Of a stretch of DNA of 64,000 bases, positions 29,458 to 41,969 are shown piece by piece (position 1 is the first letter of the stretch; every line of letters starts with the position of its first letter). Below the pieces are notes generated by a model, which was not told where the DNA came from, did no database searches, and saw nothing but the letters and a program-made list of their open reading frames with translations. Source of the stretch: Saccharomycopsis phalli. Its lineage: Eukaryota; Ascomycota; Saccharomycetes; Ascoideales; Saccharomycopsidaceae. The stretch spans positions 970,501 through 1,034,500 of the forward strand of contig CP073213.1 in NCBI GenBank assembly GCA_020342235.1, read 5' to 3'. Position numbers and translations under genes: made by a program.

Positions 29458-32400
29458 ATGCTTGAATCCCTAGTGGCGGGATTGCTAAACCGAATTCTCG
29501 TGAGTAATAGAAAGCTACCGTGCAAATTTAATATTCTACGATTATTAACAAAAGGGATCATATGTGGAGAATTTCGATCCTACCCAGTTGAACATTGGCA
29601 TCTGGTCTGGAGATGTGACTTTGAAGAACTTGAAGCTCAAGAAGGAGTCTTTGGACCAATTGGAGTTGCCTATTGACGTCAAGTATGGTTATTTGGGCCG
29701 GTTGACGCTTCAAATTCCCTGGTCGAATCTTCGAGGCAAACCTGTGAAGATTATGATCGAGGATGCTTATTTGTTAGCAACGCCGATGGTGCTTGAGGAG
29801 TACGACGAGGAGAAGATATTGGAGCGGGAGTGGTCAATTAAGAAGCAGAAGTTACTTGACTTGGACTTGATTGAGGAGAACAAGATGAAGTTACAGGAGG
29901 ATAACGAGAGTGATGACCAGAAGAAGCAGGAAAGTTTTGCTGAGAGTTTGTTGACAAAGATTGTGGACAACCTCCAGGTCACAATCAAGAGAATTCATTT
30001 TCGGTATGAAGATTACTCTGTGTTTACCCTGGTGCCGTATTCTGTTGGCATGACGTTGCATGAGTTGTCTGCGGTGTCAACCGACGGGTCCTGGGTGCCT
30101 AGCTTCGTATCGTTGCCCAACAACTTTGCCCGTAAGTTGTTGACGTTAAAGTCCCTCAGCGGGTATTTTAATAGCGGATCTGCGTCGATATTGACGGATG
30201 GTATTAGCGAGAGTGAAGTGTTTGACAAGTTCAAGGAGTTGGTTTCCCAGGAGCAGGATGGCTCGGTGTTTAATGACCAGAACTTTTTCTTGAAGCCGGT
30301 CACTGGAAGTGGAAAGATCACAGTGAACAAATTGGGCACCACGGAGACAGATCCGCATGTGTTGGCGGAACTTTTCTTTGAGGAATTTGCGCTCAACTTG
30401 GACAGTGACCAGTACCGGGACGTGCTTAACACGATCTCAAACTATCAGTTTTATGTGCGGACGTTCAAGTTCAAGAAGTTCCGACCAAAAAAAGGCGTCA
30501 CTCCGATGCAGGACCCGAGAGCATGGCTCCAGTATGTGGCCAAGGCTGTGTTGTCAGAGGTGCACGAAAAGAACTACAAGTGGTCGTGGGAGTACTTCAA
30601 GACGCGGCGCGACCAACGTAAGGAGTACATTAAGTTGTATAAGCTTCGGTTGGGCGAGCAAAGTGCAGAGGGATTGGAGGAACTTGAAAAGACTTTGCCA
30701 TATGAGGACATCAAGTTTTACCGGTCGTTGGCAAGGGCACAGTACCTCAAGGAGGCCAAGAGCGAGAGCGGAGTTTCGCCGATTACCACACGAAACAACG
30801 TTGCGGCACCAAGTGGGTGGTTTGGGTGGTGGTCAGGCAAAGAGGAGAGTACCGAGTCTGAGAACCTGAGCGACCTCGTGATGTCGGAGGAGCAGAAGAA
30901 AGAGTTTTACGAGGCGATTGAGTTTGACGAACAGGCGTTGGCTGATGCAATTGACATTCCAAAGGACCGGGCGAAGTTGAAGTTGTTTGCGTCGTTGAAG
31001 AAGGGCTCGTTCACCATCCGCGAGAAGAGCACAAGCTTGGCCGAGGTCATGTGGGAGGGGTGCGACTTCCAATTGTTTGAGCGGCCGAACTCGATTCTCA
31101 CCAAGTTTGCGATCCAGGAGTTCAAGGTGGAGGATGGGGACGACAGCGGAAGTCTATACAAGCACGTGGTGAGCATCAAGCCATTGGGCGACGCCCAGCC
31201 GGAGTTGGACGACGAGCCGTTGTTTCAGGCGTCGTTTGAGACGAATCCATTGGACCAGAGCGCAGACACAAAGTTGCAAGCCAAGTTGAAGAGCATGACG
31301 ATCTTCTACCACCGCGAGTTTGCCGAGAAGGTCGTGCGGTTCTTCACCCCGCCGCGGCAGTATCAAAACTCTGTCAGCGTGATTATGAACGCAGCCGAGG
31401 CCACAGTTGAAGGCTTGACTGCCCAGACCAAGCTCGGACTCAGATATGCGTTGGAGGAACACAAGACGATCAACACGCAGCTTGATCTCCAGGCACCGTT
31501 GATCATTCTTCCCTTGGACACGCAAGACTGGCAGTCGCCCTGTGGGATCATCGATGCCGGGCATATTAGCGTGGTAAGTGATCTCATTGACCGAGGTCAG
31601 GCCAGTGAATTGAAGGCAAAACGGTCGGAGGAGTTCAGTGAGCTGGACTGGCTGCGATTGAGTGGATTGATGTACGACAAGTTCAACTTGCACTTGGAGG
31701 ACGCCAAGTTGTTTATTGGGCCGACGATCAAGTCGACTGTGGAGCAGCTTCATAGCGAGAGCGAGGATGCAGCGGCACTTATCTTGAGCCGGTTCAACAC
31801 AAATTTCCTGTTGCACGTGTCGATCTTGCCGCATGTCTACTCTCTAACCCGCTTCAAAATCAGCGGCGAGGTGCCCACGTTCCAGGCCAAGATATCAGAC
31901 TATCAATACAAGGTGATGCTTGAGATTGTCCAGGGCATTGTGCCGGACTTTGATGTCGACGCCGGTGATTCCGACGAGGATCTGTTGCTAGAAGTGTTCA
32001 ACAGCGGCGATAACGAGTACAGCGATGCTCTTTCTTTCATTGAGAGCGACGCCGAAGAAGAGCCACAACAACCGGTTGTGAAGCGCAAGGTCGAGAACCC
32101 TCTTAGAGCCCAGCAACAGCAGTTGGAGTTTACGTTTAAAATTGGCAGTGTGCACTTGAAGTTGCTCAAGTGCATTGGCAATGCCTCGACATCAATGTCG
32201 GTATTTGACATTGTCTGCGACAACTTCGACATGTTGTTTGCCAAGACGCAGAACGATATCAACGTCGACTTGGTGTTGTCAGACGTCAACTTGATTGACC
32301 GCATGCGCACCAGTGGACCTGATGAGTACTCCAAGGTTGTGTCGTCCAACAACTTCACCCAGACCGAGAAAGTACAGTTTGAGCAGCAGAAGAAACGCGA

Positions 32401-35400
32401 CTTGATTACCGTCAAGTATAAGCGGATCCAGCGATTGGTCGAGTTGGATGGCCAGTCCATAGAGTTGTACGACCAGGAAGTCGATCTCAACATCGCCGCA
32501 GTCAAGGCTGTCGTCGACCGTAATCACTTGTTATTCATCTACACGTATATCATGACCACCTTCACCACTCCAGGCGAAGAAGAGACTCCGGCGGACCAGT
32601 TGCGCCACAACGACGAAAATGAAGATACAGCGCCACAGATGATAAAGGTGGCAATCGGATTGGAGCGGATAGTGCTTGCATTGATTGATGACAGCGTCAA
32701 GGTAGCAACCTTGGAGTTGAGCACCGGGGAAGTCACCGTATTATTGCTACCAGAGAAAATGAAAGTCGGCTTAAAATTGGGAGGCCTCTCTTTGCACGAT
32801 GAAATAAACGAGGGCTCGCCGCGCGATTCTATTCTCAGAAGACTCATCAGCATAGACGATGACGAGTTGGCAGAAGTCACATACGAGACATATGATTCGC
32901 AGGTCAATGACAACTTGTACCAATCTAGAGTCGAGTTCACCACCGGGTCTTTGCGGATTAACTTGATCGAAGAGCCTTTCAAGAAAATCAACGGCTACGT
33001 CATGAACTTGTTGAAGATGAAGTCCTTATACGACAGTGCCAGAGACTCCAACTATAACAACTTGCAGCCAGCAAACAACAGCGACGGGCTTATGTCGTAT
33101 AGTATCTTGATCAAGACGCCGATTATCGTGTTTCCATCTTTGGCTGGCGACATTACAAACTATGATAGCTTCACCGCGTATCTTGGAGAGTTTGCTGCTT
33201 CAAACAGTTTCACAAAGGATGATTCTGGCATTCTAAGCACAATCAATGCGAGCTTGACCAAGACTCAGTTGATATCGGAATTCTGCTTTGGTGGCAAGGT
33301 CAAGCAGCTCTTGAAGATGATAGAGGGAATGGATATGTCCTTTACCATAGACAGCGGTTATGTCAACAAGAACGACACCTCCCGTCCTTCCTCGATCATT
33401 ATCGGTAAAATGAACGACTCGGAAATCAAATTAACAGAGTATCAGTTGCGCTACTTGCTTGAATTGGTCCAAACGGTGCCGAACATTTTGGCCTATGACA
33501 ACGAATCTGCCCTTCTTTCTCACACAGAAGAAGACGCTGTCAAGGCTTCAATCACAGTCAGCCCAAGTTCACTGCGCAATCCTAACATTGGCTCAAAGGA
33601 TTTGTTTCATAGCAGTGAATCGATTGCGGAATTCTCTGATAAACATATAAAGGTGGATTTCCGCTTTGAGATTGCAAAGTTGGCACTTTCCATTTATAAC
33701 GGCACCAAGAATATGACAGACGAGGCGGAAATAAAGGCCAAGAAGTTGTCACTTTTTTCTCTCAACGAAATTGGCTGCGACTTCAAAATGACACAGGACA
33801 GCCACTACAAGTGTAACGTTTACACCCGGTCGTTTATAGTGGAAGACATCAGAGTCGACAAGGAGAACATGTTTACCGAGATAATTCCTCCAGTGTCTCA
33901 CGACAACTACCAGTTCTTGTTCAAGCTCAACTCAGAAGGAAACCCTGATGATAAGGACTTGTCTTTGGTGCTAACTGTGGACAGCCCGAAGATGATCCTT
34001 GCTCTTGACTACTTGTTTGCACTTCGGGAATATGTATACAAAGGCGTTGGGATCGGTGAAGGGAATGCAGTAGAGTCAGAAACACCATTTTCCGAAGACG
34101 AAGAGGAACAATCACCTAGTCCTGAACCGGAAAGAAAGAAGTTTGCTTACACAATAAACATTATTGACCCGTCAGTGATATTGTTGGCCGATCCAACTTA
34201 CAAGAGCTCTGAAGCAATTGTGTTGAAGCTTGAGCAGTTGTTGTTTTCCAGCCAAAAAACCACGACGGTCATGGCCAATAATGTTGGACTGTACTTGTGT
34301 AAGATGGATAATGAGAATAGCAGATTGAGAATTATTGATGACTTCTCGGCTTCGTTTGCATACGATTCTAGAAACTCCACTGCAAACCAGTTGCTTGGCA
34401 ATATTCAAATCTCTGTCGAGCCTTTGATCCTTAGATTGTCACTTAGTGATATTAGATTGGCAGTGAAGATTATAAACAAAGTATACGAGTTGGCAGACAT
34501 TTCTTCAGTTGAAGCTAAAAAGGATAATGTCGATTCAGGATATACTGTTTTCACAAAGGAGTTTAGAAAGAAACTATCCAAGAGCATTTCTGCAGCATCT
34601 ATAAACTCAGCCAGCTCTAAGGTAGCGGTGCGTACAAGCAAACAGAAATATCTTGTCAAGGCAGAGTCCTTGAGCGGTGATTTCGAAGGACTTAGATTAG
34701 TTATTCTTGGTGATATTCACGAATTACCGGTTATTGACTTGAATGTCAAGCCATTCACTGTTCATGGCGAGAACTGGTCTACAAATCTCGACCTCAATTC
34801 CCAATTCGAGTCGTATATTAACATCTTTAATTACGCAAGATCATCGTGGGAGCCGTTGCTTGAGCCTTGGAAACTTGGATTCCACGTGTTTCGGACTGAT
34901 GGCGAGAGGCAAGGTACTTTGAACGTGGATGTGTTTTCCAGAGAAGTGGCTGAGATGACTATCTCATCAAGAATGATCACCTTGTTGTCGCAGATGTATA
35001 CATTAGTATCCCTTGACACTAACGAGATTTCCCCTCGAGGCGCGACAAGCCCGTACACTATTTTGAATCAGACAGGTTACGACGTGAATGTGTGGATAAA
35101 TGCCGATGACAAGTTACAGAAGCCAAATTTAACCACTATTAAGCAAAACGAGACTAGCTCGTGGCAGTTTGAGGACTGGACTGTCATGCGAGAGAAGTTG
35201 GAGGTTGATAGTCTGAAGGGTTCCATTAATGTGGAGTTGGTGAATTCTCCATACGAAGCGATCGAGGGGATATCGTTGGTCGGTGAAGGCGAGCAGTTAT
35301 TTATGATGCAACCACCCATCCAGGGAGTTCATAATAGATTGGCTTGTTCCATTGAGCTTGCCAAAGACAATGTCAAGCATATCATCTTGAAGTCAACCAT

Positions 35401-38400
35401 CACTGTGCACAACCAGTCGGGAGTGGATATTTTAGTGGGCGTTGGGTTATCATCTGACAATGAGGTTAACGAGATATATCCGATCCGTTCTAACGAGGAA
35501 TTTGCGTTACCTATTGACAGAGTGTACAAGGAGCCGATCGCTATTCGCCCAGATGATGGATATAATTGGTCCAGGACCCGGATTCTGTGGAAATCGCTTT
35601 TTGACCACCCAAGTTCCCTTGAGTGTACACGCAGCGCTGACTCGAGTGATAAGCTGTCATTTTATTTCCTAGCGGAAGCAGAGCGGTTCTCGGACAGCAC
35701 ACAGAAGATATATCCGCATCTAAAGATTAACATCTCGTCGCCACTCCAGATCACTAATGTGTTGCCATACGACATGAAGTATATTATCTATGACAAGACT
35801 ATCAAGGAGTACTGGGTATTTGAGCTTAAAAAGGGATGTTCTTCAAAGATTCATTGTGTGAATATCACGCACTTGTTGCTTTTGAATGTTGAACCGTTGA
35901 ATTGTGGCTTTGTGAAGTTTGATTACTCAATTATTAATGCGCCTGAGGATAGCGGCTTCTCGGTCGACCACAAGCTTGACATTGTACATGAAGATGGACA
36001 GAAGTTACAGTTGAGAATTAATTACGAGAATGAGGCGGAAGGTAGTGCGTTGAAGTTGTCAATTTATTCACCTTACGTGGTGCTCAACCGAACCGGGGTA
36101 GACTTGATTCTAGGAGAAAAGTACAATGCAGTTCGGTCTATAGCCGCGCCAAACTTGCGAGACCCGTCGAAAATCAAGTCATCACAGCCGAAAATGTTCT
36201 CGTTCAGTAAGGACGGCGAGCGATCGAATCGGGCGTATCTTTGTGTGAATGATTCGCAGTGGAGCCGGGAAATCAGTTTGGATGCAATTGGGCAGTTTTT
36301 TGATTTGTCCATGCCAATGAACGATCGCAATTCGGAGATTAATGTGGGGATAGAGATCAAAGAAGGAGAAGGCAAGTACCAGAACACCAAGGTCGTGTCT
36401 GTTTCTCCTCGGTTCATTGTGACGAACAACTTGCAAGATGAGCTTAGTATCAATGAGGTGGGCTCGTCGCGGATATTGAGGGTTGGACCGGGTGAGTCGC
36501 TACCTTTGAATCAGACGGTGAGCGGTGAAGATAAAGAGTTGAAGATTCGGTTCTTGGGTTCAAATTCAAAGTGGTCGTCGCCGTTTGCTATCACGGATAT
36601 TGGTGAAGTATACTTGAAGATCTTGAAGCAGAACTCGGGGCACATTCTTCTTAAGGTTGTGGTGATGTTGGAGAACGCCACGTTGTTCATTCATTTTGAG
36701 GACGCCGAGAACCACTGGCCGTACTCGATTCGGAACTTCAGCAACACTGAGTTTGTATTTTACCAGAGCAACCCATACATTGACGAGAATGGCGCCCAGA
36801 TCAAGCTGGAGGGTCGCTTTAAGCCGGTGTTTTATAAGATCCCACCAAAGAGTGTCATGCCGTATGCCTGGGACTATCCTGCAGGGATCGTGAAGGAGCT
36901 TGTTCTTCGGTCGCATGGCAGAGACCGAAGCATCCAGTTGGCGGAGATTGGAAATTTGGGAGTCATGCGACTTCCACAGTTTAAGAACTTGCCGAACGCG
37001 GTGGTGGATATTAATATTGTTGCTGACGGTCCGTGCCAGGCGTTGGTGATTAGTGATTCTGACCAGGCGAGTTTGTACAAGGTGAAGTCGACTTCTACGT
37101 CGTCACTAAGCACGAATTTCAGCCATGCGGTGAGCAAGATTGAGAACGACGAAGAGTACACGATGCGGCTTGCAGTGAACTTCAAAGGACTTGGGGTGTC
37201 TGTGATCAACTCGAAGTTGCAGGAGTTGGTGTATATCACCTTCCGGGGCTTGGAGGTCAAGTACAACGAGTCTGAGTTGTATCAGACTTTGATCTGGAAT
37301 CTCCAGTGGTTCCAGGTAGACAACCAGTTGTTTGGCGGTGCGTTCCCAATTGTGATATACCCTACTGTTGTGCCCCAGACCAGCCAGGAGTCGGATGTGC
37401 ATCCTACGCTCCATGGGTCGATCAGCCGGGTGAAGGACGACAGTCATGGGGTGTTGTATATAAAGTATGCGACGATTCTCCTCCAGTCGATGACGGTGGA
37501 GATTGACGAGGATTTCTTGTTTGCATTATTGGACTTTTTCAAGGTGCTGTCGAGTGGCGACGAGGACGCCCGGCCAGATGTGTTGTGTGAGGAGATTGTC
37601 GAGTTGCCCGAGCCTACGAAGTTGTCTGTTGGGACCGATATCTATTTTGAGGCGCTCAACTTGCAGCCGACGCAGATGAATCTCTCGTTTGTACGTACGG
37701 AGCGGGTGAATGCTGCTGCCAGCAAGACGGACTCACAAAACGCGTTAATGTTCTTTTTGAATGTGCTTACCATGGCTATCGGAAATGTCAATGATGCGCC
37801 AATCAAGTTGAATGCATTGTTCATTGAGAACATACGGGTTCCGATCCCAATCTTGATCCATTCGATCCAGACACATTACAGCCAGGACTTCTTCTTCCAG
37901 TTGCACCGAGTGCTTGGCTCTGCCGACTTCTTGGGCAATCCAGTGGGACTCTTCAACAACATCAGCTCGGGGGTCATGGATATCTTCTATGAGCCTTATC
38001 AGGGATTGATTATGAACGACCGGCCGCAGGAGTTGGGGATCAGTATCGCCAAGGGTGGTTTAAGCTTCTTGAAGAAGTCTGTGTTTGGTGTGAGTGACAG
38101 TGTGGCCCGGTTTACAGGCTCAGTGGCCAAGGGCTTGTCTCTTGCGACGTTGGATAAAGAGTACCAGCAGCAGCGAAGATACAACTTGACGCGAAACCGG
38201 CCGAAGCACGCTCTTGTGGGATTCAAGTCCGGTGCATCGTCGTTCATCGAGTCTCTCAGCAGCGGGGTTAGTGGTATTGCGTTGGCCCCGATTGAAGGGG
38301 CATCCACAGAAGGTGCCTCTGGGTTCTTCAAGGGTATAGGTCGGGGAGTCATTGGGTTACCTACAAAGGTCACCATTGGGGTGTTTGATCTTGCGTCGAA

Positions 38401-38860
38401 TGTGAGCGAGGGGATCCGCAACACCACGACTTCGTTTGACAATAATGCAATTGACCGAGTGCGGTTGCCTCGTGCGATTTCGTACGACGGAATTGTGCGC
38501 ACATATTCGCCAGAAGAGGCCCAGGGCCAGTACTGGTTGAAGTCGATCAACGGAGGAGAGTACTCCACCACTGAGAAGTACTTGGCGCACATGGTGTTGC
38601 CTGGCGGCGAGTTGGTTTTTATTGTGACGTTCCTGAACATCATGTTGATTTCCACGGTGAAGTTGGACATCAAGTGGAAGATATCGTATGTGGAGATCAA
38701 GTCGATTTCGTTGGAGAAGACGGGGATCAAGATCGGGCTCTTTGAGAGCCGTGCGGGGCCGTTTGTTCCGATTCCGGATGCCCAGTCGAAGAAGTTTTTG
38801 TACCAGAGCATCAGTGTTGCTGTGCAGCATTATAATCGGCAGTGCCAGTCGGTTTTATAA
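29458..38860 (+). CDS. VPS13: Bridge-like lipid transfer protein Vps13, spliced
   Basis: Exons 29458-29499 and 29555-38860 encode 3115 aa (Saccharomyces 3144). Exon 1 is MLESLVAGLLNRIL. The 55-nt intron (GTGAGT, branch TATTAAC, unusual acceptor AAAAG) leads to GSYVENFDPTQLNIGIWSG, the hallmark chorein N-terminus. Repeating beta-groove domains follow. The VAB region (about 1850-2350) contains recurring TGVD/TGYD-V motifs (QTGYDVNVW, QSGVDILVG, RTGVDLILG). The APT1-like region, amphipathic segment and C-terminal PH-like domain follow, including IGRGVIGLPTKVTIGVFDL. Vps13 forms a rod that moves phospholipids between ER, mitochondria, vacuole and endosome. The last codons are part of a 23-bp duplication that spans the stop codon. 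Confidence 0.97.
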
Positions 38861-38897
38861 TGCAGTGCCAGTTTGCAGTGCCAGTCAGTTTTATAAT
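38839..38897. repeat. Duplication spanning the VPS13 stop codon
   Basis: A 23-bp unit, GCAGTGCCAGTCGGTTTTAT + AAT, covers the last VPS13 codons and TAA (38839-38861). It recurs with one change at 38875-38897, with a 10-12-bp partial copy in between (38862). Confidence 0.85.
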
Positions 38898-39031
38898 CCA
38901 CTTTATGGCCGTTCATGCCACCCACTATAACCAACGTGCTAATTGTATAAATAAATGCTTAAACACCCGTAGTCGTCACCTGGCCCAATCATGTCGGGCA
39001 CTGTCATGCTGAAAAACACTTTACTCTGCCC

Positions 39032-40174
39032 ATGTATACTTTCATCAAGCACCGGTTCCCAGCACCATTCAATGGCGTACTGAAAGTAGTGGCGCGGCAT
39101 TTTATAGCTCCGTCTGCCCTCAAGCTTCGAATAGCCTTCTTTGGGTCCGACGAGTTCAGCATTCCCAGCTTGCGGGCATTGCAGCAATTGCAACAAGCCA
39201 CCAGCAACGAGTCGCTCATCGAGTCTATTGACGTCATCTGCCGCCCGCCAAAACGCTCTGGAAGAGGACTCACCAACTATGTGGATGTCCCCATTGCCCA
39301 AGTGGGAAGCGACAAGGGAACTACTGTGATCCGTGCCGAGACAAAAACCGACATCAACGAGTTGATTGGGCACTACGATTTGGCAGTGGCCGTGTCGTAT
39401 GGGAAATTGATCCCCGTCAAGTTTCTCAATAGCCTCAAATACGGAGGCCTCAATGTGCATCCTTCACTTTTGCCAAGGTACTCTGGCGCAGCCCCGCTAC
39501 AGAATGTGCTTCTCAACAACGATACCCATACTGGGGTCACGGTACAGACCCTTGATCTTCATAAATTTGACGCGGGGAATATCATCGCACAAACACGCGA
39601 AATCCCTGTCCTGCCAATGGAGACTTTTCCAGGACTACGTGACAGACTTGCCGGCATTGGAGCTCAAATGTTGGCGACTGTCGTGGGCCAGAAAATGTTT
39701 ACAAACGGAGTCAATGAGACCGTCCTCGAGCCGCAGTACAAGTATTCGTATGCCAAGAAAATAGTCCCGGCAATGAAGCAAATCGACTGGAATAACCACA
39801 CTGCCGACCAGATTGTAAAGCGAGAAAGCGTGCTCGGGCCTCTTTTTACCTTCAAGGAAATCAACATACCCAAGAAAATAGAAAACCTCAGAGGCTTCAA
39901 GCGAGTCATTCTCAGCGACATTAGGAAAATCATCCCAACATCACTAAGCTCCGAAGCTGCTGACTTGGAGGTGGGCCAATTCATGCCGCATCTCATCTAC
40001 GACGAGCACTATGTGATTGTTCGCGTCATTGACGGCTACATTGGGGTGCGGACACTTCAGTTTGAGTGCCAAAAGGCAGAGAAATCAGGCTGGTTTATGC
40101 GGAGATTGAAAAAGCGGGCCGGGGAAACTCTGAACATGTTTGTGTTCCGACCAGAGCAACCAAAAAAGAAGTGA
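39032..40174 (+). CDS. FMT1: Mitochondrial methionyl-tRNA formyltransferase
   Basis: 380 aa. It formylates initiator Met-tRNA in mitochondria from 10-formyl-tetrahydrofolate. The N-terminal ~28 residues are basic and lack acidic residues (presequence), then the fold opens with LRIAFFGSDEFSIPSLRAL. The catalytic core carries AVAVSYGKLIP and the signature LNVHPSLLPRYSGAAPLQNV with the catalytic Asn-His pair; the essential downstream Asp lies in LDLHKFDAGNII. The C-terminal domain (about 290-380) is short but recognisable. The gene ends only 22 bp from the 3' end of the convergent kinesin, so transcripts probably overlap. Confidence 0.93.
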   Translation: MYTFIKHRFPAPFNGVLKVVARHFIAPSALKLRIAFFGSDEFSIPSLRALQQLQQATSNESLIESIDVICRPPKRSGRGLTNYVDVPIAQVGSDKGTTVIRAETKTDINELIGHYDLAVAVSYGKLIPVKFLNSLKYGGLNVHPSLLPRYSGAAPLQNVLLNNDTHTGVTVQTLDLHKFDAGNIIAQTREIPVLPMETFPGLRDRLAGIGAQMLATVVGQKMFTNGVNETVLEPQYKYSYAKKIVPAMKQIDWNNHTADQIVKRESVLGPLFTFKEINIPKKIENLRGFKRVILSDIRKIIPTSLSSEAADLEVGQFMPHLIYDEHYVIVRVIDGYIGVRTLQFECQKAEKSGWFMRRLKKRAGETLNMFVFRPEQPKKK

Positions 40175-40196
40175 TGCTACAAGTAGTGTTCATGAT

Positions 40197-41861
40197 TCAT
40201 AATTGACTAATTTTTCTAAAGTGCTCCAAGTCTTCCTTCATTTTCATTTGTGACAACTCGTACTCGCCCTGCAAGTCATGGAAGCCTTGGACCATCTTGT
40301 CCAACTGGCTATGGAATTTTGTCGGCGATCCATTCTCCTTATCCTCATGAATGTGCTTTGGGGTGCCTCTTATATTTGTAATGTCAGATAGCCCGGAATT
40401 AGCCTTTAACCGTCTGTTTCCTTCAATATCCTTCACAACCGGCCCAATGATGGAGTTCAAGTTTACACTCAACCGCTTATTCTCTTGGTTTAGCCGGTTG
40501 ATTTCATTGACAAGGATCTGGTTTCTGTCCTGCTCCTCGGTCAACCTCTCATCATAGAACTCCAAGTACTTTTTATAATTATTGCTGAGTTTTTGCTGTA
40601 TTTGCTGAATCATCTCCTGTTCATTTGTATGGGGCTTCTTCGATAACTCCTCTTGTAACTGTTTTATCTTCAGCTCCATCTCGAGAAATTTACCAGCATT
40701 CTCGGTACGCTGTGCTTCATCTTTATTTATTCGGGCCTCAGTCTTGATCTTCTTCGCATTGTTGGCATATCTTAGTGTGGAGAGTGTCTCCTCATGGTCA
40801 CTTGGAGAAATGCAAGCAATCATCGCCGTCTTGGAGTTACCTCCCAAAGACTCCTTCAAGATCCACGTCAAGACAGAGTCTCGATATGGAATAACAGTAT
40901 TGTCGTGACAAGTGGATTTCTGAGCAAGAGTGTTGATAACTCTACCCAAGCACGTGAGCGACTTGTTGATGTTCGAGCCTTCCTTCAATCGCTCCCCAAC
41001 AGCCTTGGTTGAAGCCGCTCTTTCGGAGCCTGCCAAATCAACCAACCGAAGGGTCGATTTCTTTACATTGGCAACCTTCTCGGCTTTGCTATCCAGATAT
41101 TGGATCTGTTTGATTGATATGGTGAAAATCGCATGTGATCTGGAAGACGACACATTCATCTTGGTTGAGGCTGTAGTTCTGTTGGCTGTTCCTATATTGA
41201 AGTACTTCCACGCATCCTCATAGCTTTTCACAACATATTCCGATAAGTTCTCGACATACGGCCCAATATCTGGGGACTCTCTGACCCTCAACTTTGTGAG
41301 ATTTGTGCGGCGATTCTCAGCTAATAAGTCATAAACGTCTTCATTATAAATCTCAAAGTATGAGATTTTCACAGTCACAGTCACACGCTTGTCACTCAAT
41401 AGCTTGTCACATCTTTGGAATATATCTCTACAGATTCTCGGAACCAATCCAGGATGCTTGTTATCACCCATCATTGTGTATGACTTTCCTGATCCCGTCT
41501 GACCATATGCAAATACACAGGCGTTGTATCCCTCAAAAGTATGATTCAAATACTGCTTTCCCAATCTTTCAAATGTGGCCTTTTGGTCCACATATCTGTG
41601 ATCATGCTTATCAAATGACCAAAAGGCCTCATCATATTCAAATGTCTTATCCTGTGTATATCTTCTCAGCGAGGGAGTGACATTGGCCTCTATACTCACT
41701 TGATTTCCAATCATGGAGATCACATTCTTCACACCCCTTTGGACTTCGCTACTTGTAAAAGGGCGTAATCTGACACATACTCTGATATTTGATTCCTCGA
41801 ATTTTGGTCTTTTTTGGAGCAATTGTCGCCTTTCAGGACTTAACCGTCGTTTGATATCCAT
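40197..41861 (-). CDS. Kinesin-3 (Unc104/KIF1-type) motor with a short coiled-coil tail
   Basis: 554 aa. The motor domain occupies residues ~25-385: SNIRVCVRLRPF, P-loop GQTGSGKSYTMMG (120-132), switch I NVSSSRSHAIF and switch II LVDLAGSERA. FDKHDHRYVDQKATFERLG and HTFEGYNACVFAYGQTG resemble kinesin-3. A coiled coil follows (about 380-500). There is no FHA or PH domain, and the protein ends soon after. Saccharomyces has no kinesin-3. Candida-type yeasts carry a related short motor often called KIP4. It likely transports or organises along microtubules; cargo is unknown. Head-to-head with the NPL3-type gene (108 bp apart). Confidence 0.85.
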   Translation of the reverse strand: MDIKRRLSPERRQLLQKRPKFEESNIRVCVRLRPFTSSEVQRGVKNVISMIGNQVSIEANVTPSLRRYTQDKTFEYDEAFWSFDKHDHRYVDQKATFERLGKQYLNHTFEGYNACVFAYGQTGSGKSYTMMGDNKHPGLVPRICRDIFQRCDKLLSDKRVTVTVKISYFEIYNEDVYDLLAENRRTNLTKLRVRESPDIGPYVENLSEYVVKSYEDAWKYFNIGTANRTTASTKMNVSSSRSHAIFTISIKQIQYLDSKAEKVANVKKSTLRLVDLAGSERAASTKAVGERLKEGSNINKSLTCLGRVINTLAQKSTCHDNTVIPYRDSVLTWILKESLGGNSKTAMIACISPSDHEETLSTLRYANNAKKIKTEARINKDEAQRTENAGKFLEMELKIKQLQEELSKKPHTNEQEMIQQIQQKLSNNYKKYLEFYDERLTEEQDRNQILVNEINRLNQENKRLSVNLNSIIGPVVKDIEGNRRLKANSGLSDITNIRGTPKHIHEDKENGSPTKFHSQLDKMVQGFHDLQGEYELSQMKMKEDLEHFRKISQL

Positions 41862-41969
41862 TGTTTACAATCCAGTGTTTACACATAAACAAACCACTTT
41901 ACATAATACAAACAGGGCACATAACCGCGGGTGTTTATTTTTCTAACGAAAATTTCAGCAATCCCTAAA

